NCBI GenBank assembly: GCA_902473545.1 | Contig: CABRSG010000047.1 | Span: 1 to 11,299, forward strand | DNA from: an uncultured Lachnospiraceae bacterium | Lineage (GTDB): Bacteria; Bacillota; Clostridia; Lachnospirales; Lachnospiraceae | Direction: 5' to 3' | Length of the DNA stretch: 11,299 bases | Program-made: the position numbers and the translations under genes | Shown: positions 4,496 to 11,299 of the stretch, piece by piece | Layout of the letters: each line of letters begins with the position of its first letter | Position numbering within the stretch: position 1 is the first letter of the stretch | Notes under the pieces: model-generated | The model's database searches: none | Told to the model about the DNA's origin: nothing | The model's input: only the letters and a program-made list of their open reading frames with translations

Positions 4496-7400
4496 ATGCA
4501 AAGGAAAGTGAAAAAAACATTGTCATTCCTGATGGCGCTAGTCATGGTGGTATCCCTGCTGTGCGGGGGCGGTATTTCCGCAATCGCGGAGGGAGCCGTG
4601 CTGACAGAACCCGTCACGGAGGGCGGTACGGAAGCGGAAACAACGCCCCAGACCGCCGCGTATGAGGCGGAAACACCGGCGGCGTTCCAGGAGGAGACAG
4701 CAGGCGTGCCTGTGACGGAGCCTGCACCACAGGAGAGCGGGACAGAGGACGGAACGCTCCCGTCCGAGACACTGACGGAGGCAGTCAGCGAGATCGGGAC
4801 GGAGCTGACAGAAAACAATGCTGCGTCGGAAAATGTGACGGAGACGTCGGGCGAGACAGACAGCGAGGCCGTCAGTGAAGAGGGCAGCGAGACGGACAGC
4901 GAATCCATCAGTGAAGCGGGCAGTGAGACTGAAAGCGAAACTGCCACAGAAGAGAAAACCACTGAGCAGGAAAGCGAATCGGAGAAGGCTACGGAAGCAG
5001 GGAAGCCGGAGTTTGCGTATGAGCAAATCGTGGACGGTGTTCTTGTAAGCATCTATGCGCCGGAAGGGATCCTTCCCGAGGGGACAACCGTGACGGTAAG
5101 GCCGCTTACTGCAGATATGCTGCAGACGATGGAGAAAACAATTAACGATTCTCTGGCGGGAGAAGAAAAAGAGATTGTCCAGCTCATTGGTTTTGATATT
5201 ACCTTCTGCGATGCCAACGGAAATGAGATGCATGAACTGGACGGGCAGGTGAGCATCCGATATTCCGGTATGGATATCGTGAAGGAAGCGGAGGAAGCGC
5301 GGGTCTATCACGCCGATGAAAACGGAAACATCACAAATGCGCTGACGGAAGCCGCGGCTCCGTCCGGTACGGTGGGGTTTACCTCGAATAAATTTTCACC
5401 GGTGCTGTATGCGTTGTATGCTGCGGATGAGGATGGTAAATACCATGTGAATTTCTACAGTCAGGATGGACAGACGGTTCATCAGACGGTTGATGTTAAT
5501 GAGGGAGAGACGGTCAGCTATACAGCAGATGCAGGTCTTCTGGAAATGGAAGGAATGCTTTTCTGTGGATGGTCTACAGAAAAGCAGGACGAAACGCCTG
5601 TTTCGCAGCTTGAAGCTTTTGATTTTAGTCAGTCTGTCAGCAGTGTACTGACGGGAGATGAGAGGACGCTGAATCTTTATGCGTGGTATGGCAAAAAGGT
5701 TGTCGTGTCGTTTGTCTCAAACGGGGGCACAGCAGTACCGACGCAGAACCTGGTGGAAGGAGAAAAGGCTGCAGCGCCTGCACCGACGCGGGTTGGCTAT
5801 ACCTTTAAAGGCTGGTCCTCTGACCCGGAGGAGTACACGGCATTTGATTTTGATACGCCCATTAACGAAGATATCAGGCTTTACGCTTTCTGGGATGCCC
5901 AACTGGTGCCGGTCAAGCTTGTCTATATGTATGAGAATGCGGATGATGATGGGTATACTCCGGCAGGAGCAAGCACCACGGTATATGCTCCGGCGGGAAG
6001 CTATCTTTCCATTGATAAGAGCACTATTACCAGAATCGGTCAGACCCATAGCGTGCGCTATGCAGAAAACCCTGACGGAGAGCTGACGGGCTATGCAGCA
6101 AATGACGCCAGTGGAACTGGGAACGCTTCGATTGACGATGTGCGCGATACCTATTATCAATATTCCAGCGCATCAAACAGGCGCCAGGTGATGCCGGACG
6201 GCTCCACGGTAATGCTGGTTTACTATAACCGCGCGCGGGTAACGCTGACATTTACATATGCTTTGAACAGCAACGGGTCGATTGATATCGATCAATATAT
6301 AACAGCGGACAACCAGACAAAGTATGGGGTTGTATATACAGCAACAACAAGGACGACTGGTCGATACCCGAACCAGACGACGTATAACGGATTTGTTTAT
6401 TCCTTTACCGCGAAGTATGGACAGAATATTGTCCCGGTCTGGGCACAGGTTGGATGGGTAGAAAACGATAGCTCGGGCAGTAATACTTTTGATACATGGG
6501 GGTGTCCGGATGAGCATATGCAGACGACGAATATGTATACGCTGGAGTCATCCTTATTTATGAATGGAAGCAGTGGCTTGAGCATAAAGAATGGCGTGCT
6601 GGTGGGAACCGGAGCGCTGACCGCCCAGGGGCATAGTGTTACAAAGCTCTGGGGGATTTATGCCAGGACAACCCTGCCGGGTGAAACAGCCGATTTTACG
6701 TACCAAAATAAAGACTATACTATTTATGCAGATGCCTGCCAGATGATCATGACTAGCACTGGCACTGTAGGCTACAAAGCTCTGGAGGGATGTACACCCA
6801 TTGCAGGGCAACCAACGCTGCGAACTACTTATAATAGAGAGATGTCAATAAATGCCGTTACTGTTAATAGCGGTTCGCTTAAAAATAAGTTTGACTCAGT
6901 ATTTCCTGATAGCATTAGTAACGGGGAAAGATGTCAGATCCTTCTCTATGACCGCAGGGAATTTACGTTAACGCTTTATACGCAGACAGACGATTTAGGC
7001 ATCAAAAACGCAAGCTATCTCTACGGCGACTGGATTTATAACGACGACAGGGATCTGCTTAAAATTACAGAGCCGAACATGAAAAAAGAAGGGTATCGCT
7101 TTGCAGGGTGGTATACAGACCCGGATTGTATGGCGGGAACGGAGTATGTCCCGGATGAAAATTCCCGGATTACCGGAAATCTGGATCTTTATGCAAAGTG
7201 GGAGCCGAGCCAATACCTTGCACAATACTATCTGTATACGGATGATACAACTCCGTATGCGGAGCAGGGCTTTGCGGACGGCGGCACAATTGACGACAAG
7301 CTGGTTCCGCAGGCTGTCCAGAGTATCTTTAAAGGCTGGTACTGGTATCAAAATGGAAGGCTGGAGAGCTTTGACTTTACCTCAGCGGTAGGTGAGGCGC

Positions 7401-8392
7401 ATGTGGATGAAAACGGCGTCCTGAAGCTCTATGCTGTATGGGAGGGCTCGACTGGCAAGGTAAGCTATGTTCCTGGTATCGGCGGCGACAACCAGACACA
7501 GGAGGTTGTCGATACACGTGATTTTGAGATTAATGAGGCTTCTGTGCAAATGCCAGATTATACAGACGTGTGGCCAACCGGGGTACCGACAGACGGCACG
7601 CTCAAATTTGTCGGCTGGAAGGCTCCGAACGGAGAAATCTACCAGCCGGGAAGGTACGTACCGGTGACGCGTACCTATATGCAGTTTGAGGCGCAGTGGT
7701 CCGCGGATGCTGTGACGCTGATCTACGATGCGAATGGAGGTACCGGTTCGAACGTAACGGAGAGCTGGGCGCGCAGCAGCGCGGTGACGGCTTGGGATAA
7801 CATGGACGGTCAGACTCCGCATTTCACACGGACAAATTACGAGCTGCTCGGCTGGGATGAGGATCCAAATGCTGTGACTCCAACTTATGAACTGGGAGCA
7901 GGTACCATTGTTCTTGATAAGGATACGACAACGCTTTACGCTATCTGGAAGCGCCGTACGGTGAACCTGACCATTAAAAAGAGCGTAACCGGAAACATGG
8001 GCGATGTGTCAAAAGAATTTACTTTCAGCTACAGCTATACAGATGGCAATACAACAGTTGACAAGAATTTCAGGATAACAAATGGTGGTGAATACACGAT
8101 CTCGGATGTTCCTGTTGGCGTGACATTAAAGCTGCAGGAGCAGGGGGATTTCGGATACCGGGTTACAGCGGTATACAATGGTCAGACACTCTATGATGGT
8201 GCAGCAAATGAGACTGAAATGCTGTTTCCGATCGTAGAGGGAGCCGATAAGATTGAGATTAACAATCATAGGGATGCCGTACCGGATACCGGTGTCATGC
8301 TGGATTCCATGCCGTACATCATCATCCTTGTGCTCGTGCTTGCAGGAGCGATCCTGTTTGCAGTCAGCAGACGCAGGAAATACCGTGTCTGA
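4496..8392 (+). CDS. Large wall-anchored surface protein with InlB-type B-repeats, probable pilus tip/accessory adhesin
   Basis: This encodes 1298 residues. A signal peptide spans 1-31 (basic start, hydrophobic core, AIA before E32). A Ser/Thr/Glu-rich acidic stalk covers about 38-168, followed by an unrecognised domain at about 172-308. B-repeat modules, each ending in a LYAxW-like strand, lie at about 316-398 and 401-468 and again at about 820-902, 905-982, 985-1070 and 1071-1152. Between them is an unassigned region (about 472-815). A pilin-type isopeptide domain follows at about 1155-1257, with candidate Lys1161/1162, Glu1215 and Asn1256/1257. The sorting signal is VPDTG (1262-1266), a hydrophobic segment (about 1272-1290) and the tail SRRRKYRV. 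Its place at the head of the operon is that of Cpa in streptococcal FCT loci, but I see no convincing Cys-Gln thioester domain. GGAG (4484-4487) supports the start. The gene lies directly downstream of the invertible promoter. Ligand unknown. Confidence 0.88.
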   Translation: MQRKVKKTLSFLMALVMVVSLLCGGGISAIAEGAVLTEPVTEGGTEAETTPQTAAYEAETPAAFQEETAGVPVTEPAPQESGTEDGTLPSETLTEAVSEIGTELTENNAASENVTETSGETDSEAVSEEGSETDSESISEAGSETESETATEEKTTEQESESEKATEAGKPEFAYEQIVDGVLVSIYAPEGILPEGTTVTVRPLTADMLQTMEKTINDSLAGEEKEIVQLIGFDITFCDANGNEMHELDGQVSIRYSGMDIVKEAEEARVYHADENGNITNALTEAAAPSGTVGFTSNKFSPVLYALYAADEDGKYHVNFYSQDGQTVHQTVDVNEGETVSYTADAGLLEMEGMLFCGWSTEKQDETPVSQLEAFDFSQSVSSVLTGDERTLNLYAWYGKKVVVSFVSNGGTAVPTQNLVEGEKAAAPAPTRVGYTFKGWSSDPEEYTAFDFDTPINEDIRLYAFWDAQLVPVKLVYMYENADDDGYTPAGASTTVYAPAGSYLSIDKSTITRIGQTHSVRYAENPDGELTGYAANDASGTGNASIDDVRDTYYQYSSASNRRQVMPDGSTVMLVYYNRARVTLTFTYALNSNGSIDIDQYITADNQTKYGVVYTATTRTTGRYPNQTTYNGFVYSFTAKYGQNIVPVWAQVGWVENDSSGSNTFDTWGCPDEHMQTTNMYTLESSLFMNGSSGLSIKNGVLVGTGALTAQGHSVTKLWGIYARTTLPGETADFTYQNKDYTIYADACQMIMTSTGTVGYKALEGCTPIAGQPTLRTTYNREMSINAVTVNSGSLKNKFDSVFPDSISNGERCQILLYDRREFTLTLYTQTDDLGIKNASYLYGDWIYNDDRDLLKITEPNMKKEGYRFAGWYTDPDCMAGTEYVPDENSRITGNLDLYAKWEPSQYLAQYYLYTDDTTPYAEQGFADGGTIDDKLVPQAVQSIFKGWYWYQNGRLESFDFTSAVGEAHVDENGVLKLYAVWEGSTGKVSYVPGIGGDNQTQEVVDTRDFEINEASVQMPDYTDVWPTGVPTDGTLKFVGWKAPNGEIYQPGRYVPVTRTYMQFEAQWSADAVTLIYDANGGTGSNVTESWARSSAVTAWDNMDGQTPHFTRTNYELLGWDEDPNAVTPTYELGAGTIVLDKDTTTLYAIWKRRTVNLTIKKSVTGNMGDVSKEFTFSYSYTDGNTTVDKNFRITNGGEYTISDVPVGVTLKLQEQGDFGYRVTAVYNGQTLYDGAANETEMLFPIVEGADKIEINNHRDAVPDTGVMLDSMPYIIILVLVLAGAILFAVSRRRKYRV

Positions 8393-8407
8393 CCGGCGGA
8401 GGATGCA

Positions 8408-9091
8408 ATGACGACGGACAGAAGGGAAGGAGACAGAAGCGCCCGGCAGAGACCGGGCAACGCGGCGGAAATTGGACAGGGCACATGGAGAAGCCGGACA
8501 TCAGAGCCGGAGCAGGCTGCCCGTGAAGAAAAGGATGCACAGCGGCAGCGTTCACGTGCAAGAGGCTCACGCTCCGCCCGTGCCAAGAAACAGCGGCAGC
8601 AGGAACAGCTCCGAAGAGGCTATCTGGATCTGCTTGTCCGGGTGATACTGCTGGCGGCAGCGGGCTGGCTCCTTCTCACACAGGTTTTTCTGATAACACA
8701 GGCGTCCGGGAACGGCATGTTCCCGGCGCTGAAAGACGGCGACCTGGTGTTTGCCTTCCGGATGCAGCAGGAATACGCCAAGAATGATGTGGTGGTTTAC
8801 GAAGCGGACGGGGAGGAGCGTATCGGGCGCATTGCTGCACGGGAGACGGATGTGGTGACGCTGGACGACAGCGGCACGCTCCTCGTCAACGGAACCGCGC
8901 AGAGCGGCGAGATCCTCTATCCGACCTATGCGGAGGGAGAACTGGAGTACCCCTATACGGTGCCGGAAGGGCATGTATTTGTGCTTGGCGATTACCGGAC
9001 GCAGACGGAAGACAGCCGCATCCTGGGGGCGATCCCCGTGAAGGATGTGAAGGGGAAGGTTATCACGATCCTCCGCAGACGGGGGCTATAG
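8408..9091 (+). CDS. Signal peptidase I-like protein lacking catalytic residues (SipA-type pilus assembly factor)
   Basis: This encodes 227 residues: a long charged cytoplasmic N-terminus (1-70), one membrane helix (about 73-98), then the signal peptidase I fold. The motif normally reading GxSMxPTL is GNGMFPAL, with Gly103 replacing the nucleophilic Ser. The general-base motif (KRxxGxPGD) reads GRIAARETD, with Gly140 replacing Lys. The surrounding boxes are kept: DVVVY (127-131) and GDYRTQTEDSR (194-204). It should therefore fold like a signal peptidase but not cleave peptides. From memory, streptococcal SipA, needed for FctA pilus polymerisation, likewise has both catalytic residues replaced, including Gly for Lys, and likewise sits just before the pilin. 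The gap to the upstream gene is 15 bases, and GGAGG (8398-8402) supports the start. Later internal starts cannot be excluded, as the basic N-terminus is longer than usual. Confidence 0.88.
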   Translation: MTTDRREGDRSARQRPGNAAEIGQGTWRSRTSEPEQAAREEKDAQRQRSRARGSRSARAKKQRQQEQLRRGYLDLLVRVILLAAAGWLLLTQVFLITQASGNGMFPALKDGDLVFAFRMQQEYAKNDVVVYEADGEERIGRIAARETDVVTLDDSGTLLVNGTAQSGEILYPTYAEGELEYPYTVPEGHVFVLGDYRTQTEDSRILGAIPVKDVKGKVITILRRRGL

Positions 9092-9168
9092 GCCTCAACA
9101 CAATGTATGATCTGCCAGAAGGCTTTTCATAAAAAACAAAATTATAAAATTCCAGGGAGGAAAAAATC

Positions 9169-10143
9169 ATGAAAATGAAAAAAATTGCAGCAATTGTATT
9201 TTCAGCAATGATGATGCTGAACATGGGCACCGCAGTATTTGCGGAGGGAATTCAGGATGTACAGGATATACAGCCCACCATTAAAAAGACCTACCAGGTC
9301 AACCATGGTACGGCTCCTGCAGAAACCTTCACTTATAACTTTGTGCCTGTATCCTATACAAACGGCGACGGTGAAACAGTAGCGGGGGCCGAGATTCCCG
9401 CAATTGCTCCTGTAACGATTGCTTTCGATCAGGCGATCTCAGAAACAACTGTGAAGGAGGTAGATGTACCTATTAATGTTGCTAATTACCAGTTGGGTAC
9501 TTATACCTATAATGTGTCTGAGGCTTCCGGCAATACAGCAGGTGTTAGCTACTCCGAGGAAAATTTGTATCTGGTTCTGACTATCATCCGTGATGAGGAT
9601 AGCAATAAGCATTATGTTGCAGCGCTGCACTATGAAGATGCTAACGGCAGCAAGACCGATAATGATCTGACCAACAACTACGACTCCGGTTCTCTGACCG
9701 TTACCAAGCACATTGCGGGTAACATGGCTGAGATGAGCAAGAAATTTGCTTTTACAATTTCTTTTGCGAACCCGGCAGGTCGTGAGATCAAGAGTGCAAT
9801 TAGCACCGATGCAACGAGCGGCACATGGAGTGCTGATGGTCTTACCTACACCATCGATCTGGGCAATAATGAATCTGTGAAATTCGATAACATTCCGGCA
9901 GGCGTTTCCTATACCGTAAGTGAGGATTCTGAGAATTATACTTCAGACAAAACAGATGACAAGGTGCAGGGCGACATAGCAGCAAGTGATGCTGACACCG
10001 TTTCCTTTACGAACACGCTGACAAATGGAACTATCGATACCGGTATCAACCTTGACAGCATGCCGTACATCATGATCCTCTGCCTGGTTGCTGTATGCGC
10101 AGTGGTTCTGTTTGTAAGAAAGCGCACCTCTGCAAACCGTTAA
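9169..10143 (+). CDS. Major pilin, two-domain FctA/Spy0128-like isopeptide pilin
   Basis: This encodes 324 residues. A signal peptide spans 1-25 (VFA before E26). Domain 1 (about 35-172) has candidate isopeptide partners Lys39/40, Glu118 (NVSEAS) and Asn169/170. Domain 2 (about 174-285) has Lys180 (LTVTKHIAGN), Glu252 (YTVSED) and Asn282 (SFTNTL). Such Lys-Asn bonds, catalysed by the buried acid, stiffen Gram-positive pilins. The order and spacing resemble Spy0128 of S. pyogenes. The sorting signal is TIDTG (288-292) rather than LPxTG, then LDSMPY, a hydrophobic stretch (about 299-316) and RKRTSANR. Lys162, seven residues before Asn169, is a candidate for the inter-subunit bond. A strong AGGGAGG site (9154-9160) and a 77-base gap after the previous gene suit a highly expressed subunit. 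It shares domain type and C-terminal signal with the 1298-residue protein, consistent with one sortase handling both. Confidence 0.9.
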   Translation: MKMKKIAAIVFSAMMMLNMGTAVFAEGIQDVQDIQPTIKKTYQVNHGTAPAETFTYNFVPVSYTNGDGETVAGAEIPAIAPVTIAFDQAISETTVKEVDVPINVANYQLGTYTYNVSEASGNTAGVSYSEENLYLVLTIIRDEDSNKHYVAALHYEDANGSKTDNDLTNNYDSGSLTVTKHIAGNMAEMSKKFAFTISFANPAGREIKSAISTDATSGTWSADGLTYTIDLGNNESVKFDNIPAGVSYTVSEDSENYTSDKTDDKVQGDIAASDADTVSFTNTLTNGTIDTGINLDSMPYIMILCLVAVCAVVLFVRKRTSANR

Positions 10144-10162
10144 GAATTGTAACAGATAAGAT

Positions 10163-10216
10163 GTGGGACATCCCACGGAAATGAGCGGTTTTCCAAAGCA
10201 CCGGAGTTTTTTCCGG
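10163..10216. other. Hairpin pair in the 119-base pilin-sortase gap
   Basis: The gap holds GTGGG/CCCAC (10163-10176, loop ACAT) and CCGGA/TCCGG (10201-10216, T-rich loop). Neither is followed by a T-run on the plus strand, so they are not complete terminators. They could partly attenuate transcription or protect the 3' end of the pilin message, allowing more pilin than sortase. No gene is visible in the gap. Confidence 0.35.
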
Positions 10217-10262
10217 GGCGGGAGCCGCATGAGATGACACATGATACAGGGAGTGGAACTGT

Positions 10263-11030
10263 ATGCGTTTAGCGGGAGCATTTTTAAGGGCGGCGAACGC
10301 CCTGGTCTCCTTTGTTACAGCACTATGTCTCTGCACGGCAGGGCTTTACTCCGTCTACGCGCTGTGGGACAACAGCCGCGTGTATTCGGCGGCGGAGGAT
10401 GTGCAGGCAGACATGATAAAGCTGAAGCCCGTGGTGATCGAGGCGGGCGGCGCTTCCTTTGAGGAGCTGCTGGCGGTCAATCGGGACGTCTGCGCGTGGA
10501 TCACGATAGACAACACAAACATTGATTACCCCGTTTTGCAGGGGAAAACAAACCTTACCTATATCAATACCGATGTATACGGGAAATTTGCCCTGGCAGG
10601 CAGCATTTTCCTGGATTCCCGCAATGACCGCGGGTTCGGTGACACCTGTTCGCTGCTCTACGGGCATCATATGGCGAATGGGAACATGTTCGGAGACCTC
10701 GACAAATTCGAGGAGGAATCTTTTTTCCGGAAGAATAAGACAGGGACGCTGTTATTGCCGGATAAGACCTATGATCTGGAAATCTATGCCTGTCTGCTGG
10801 TGCCGGCGTCCGAGGATATGATCTTTGACCCGCAGCAGTACCAGGATGACATAAATCCCCTGCTGGATTTCGTGGAACAGGAAGCGCTCTATTATGACGC
10901 GGAAACTGTCGCAGCGCTGCGGCAGACAAACGGAGGAAGCCAGATCCTGGCGCTTTCCACCTGCTCCTCGGAATTTACCGACGCAAGGACCATTATTCTG
11001 ACAGTGATGCAACCACATGTCAGTGAATAG
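10263..11030 (+). CDS. srtB: Class B sortase, probable pilus polymerase
   Basis: This encodes 255 residues. An N-terminal membrane anchor (about 11-33) is followed by an extracellular sortase domain. The class B pattern is clear: NIDYPVLQ (86-93), the catalytic histidine H135 in LLYGHHM, nucleophile C234 in LALSTC, and R242 in DARTII. Sortases cleave the sorting signal between Thr and Gly and join the new carboxyl end to an amine. Here the amine is expected to be a pilin lysine, as with streptococcal SrtC2, the class B enzyme that builds FctA pili. The two substrates in view carry DTG-type signals (VPDTG, TIDTG). AGGGAG (10248-10253) supports the start, and the stop overlaps the ribosome binding site of the next gene, so the two are translated from one message. 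Housekeeping or haem-type SrtB is the alternative, but the pilin neighbours argue against it. Confidence 0.92.
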   Translation: MRLAGAFLRAANALVSFVTALCLCTAGLYSVYALWDNSRVYSAAEDVQADMIKLKPVVIEAGGASFEELLAVNRDVCAWITIDNTNIDYPVLQGKTNLTYINTDVYGKFALAGSIFLDSRNDRGFGDTCSLLYGHHMANGNMFGDLDKFEEESFFRKNKTGTLLLPDKTYDLEIYACLLVPASEDMIFDPQQYQDDINPLLDFVEQEALYYDAETVAALRQTNGGSQILALSTCSSEFTDARTIILTVMQPHVSE

Positions 11031-11043
11031 GAGGATATGAAAG

Positions 11044-11299
11044 ATGAAGACATGGAGACATGGAATGCTGGCGGCGCTCGCGTTTGCTGTGTTTGGCGTG
11101 CTGGGATGCATGCCGTCGGGAGCAGCGGCTGCCGGGACAGCTGAGGCGCTTATCACGGAGGTGCCGGTGCAGATCGTACTCACCGGAACACAGCCGGAGG
11201 AGGCGGAGGACTTTGCAGTAGTCCTGCAGGCGGAGAATGCGTCGAACCCGATGCCGCAGGGCAGCGCGGACGGCGTCTGCACACTGACGGTTTCCGGGG
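11044..11299 (+). CDS. Secreted protein, 5' part only; candidate minor pilin/wall anchor subunit (FctB position)
   Basis: The ATG at 11044 follows AGGAGG (11029-11034), which overlaps the sortase stop. The frame is open to the window end (85 codons visible). The product starts with a signal sequence (MKTWRHGMLAALAFAVFGVL), then VPVQIVLTGTQPEEAEDF and further beta-rich sequence with PMPQGSADG. That pattern is often seen in isopeptide-pilin domains of Firmicutes surface proteins. The order pilin-sortase-this gene matches FctB in FCT loci. The C-terminus, where a sorting signal would be, is outside the window. The signal region has VLGC ending at residue 22, a weak lipobox, as well as an Ala-rich stretch (about 27-30) suitable for signal peptidase I, so anchoring is undecided. 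Confidence 0.7.
   Translation, partial: MKTWRHGMLAALAFAVFGVLGCMPSGAAAAGTAEALITEVPVQIVLTGTQPEEAEDFAVVLQAENASNPMPQGSADGVCTLTVSG

Noticed and set aside
4444..5311. Long minus-strand open frames opposite the start of the surface protein gene
   Set aside because: They mirror the repetitive Ser/Glu/Thr-rich stalk of the plus-strand gene. The plus strand has the signal peptide, ribosome binding site and domains.
6501..6800. Thioester domain (Cys-Gln) in the large surface protein, as in Cpa
   Set aside because: Cysteines at residues 670, 748 and 766 lack the aromatic and Gln context of known thioester domains.

Overview
The window looks like a chromosomal stretch from a Gram-positive, strictly anaerobic, gut-type Firmicute, most likely a Lachnospiraceae-like Clostridium. 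The evidence is the strong Shine-Dalgarno sites, moderately GC-rich genes, an oxygen-sensitive radical SAM sulfatase maturase, InlB-type B-repeats, and wall-anchored proteins with a class B sortase. The taxonomic call is an inference. The first ~500 bases are much more AT-rich than the rest and hold only a decayed phage-type repressor fragment on the minus strand.

Bases 511-3164 carry three co-directional genes: an unrecognised membrane protein, a TauE/SafE-type anion exporter broken by a frameshift in its first glycine motif, and an anaerobic sulfatase-maturating enzyme (anSME) with every cluster cysteine in place. A rho-independent terminator closes this block.

Bases 3258-4495 hold the most interesting element. 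A complete tyrosine recombinase gene is followed by a 252-bp segment bounded by 25-bp inverted repeats that match at 24 of 25 positions. Each repeat is itself a recombinase-type core site: two ~10-bp arms around a 6-bp asymmetric spacer. Inside lies a strong sigma-A-type promoter, TTGAAT-17-TAGAAT with an extended -10, which points left in this copy, away from the operon downstream. Inversion would turn it to face that operon. I read this as a phase-variable promoter switch captured in the OFF orientation.

Bases 4496-11299 hold the operon that the switch would control: a 1298-residue wall-anchored surface protein with InlB-type repeats, a signal peptidase homologue lacking both catalytic residues, a two-domain isopeptide-bonded pilin, a class B sortase, and the start of another secreted protein cut by the window edge. 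From memory, the order matches the Streptococcus pyogenes FCT pilus locus (Cpa, SipA, FctA, SrtC2, FctB). The model is that the recombinase flips the promoter, the SipA-like pseudoenzyme helps the class B sortase polymerise the pilin, and the large protein is added as tip or accessory adhesin. The result would be a covalent pilus made by only part of the population.
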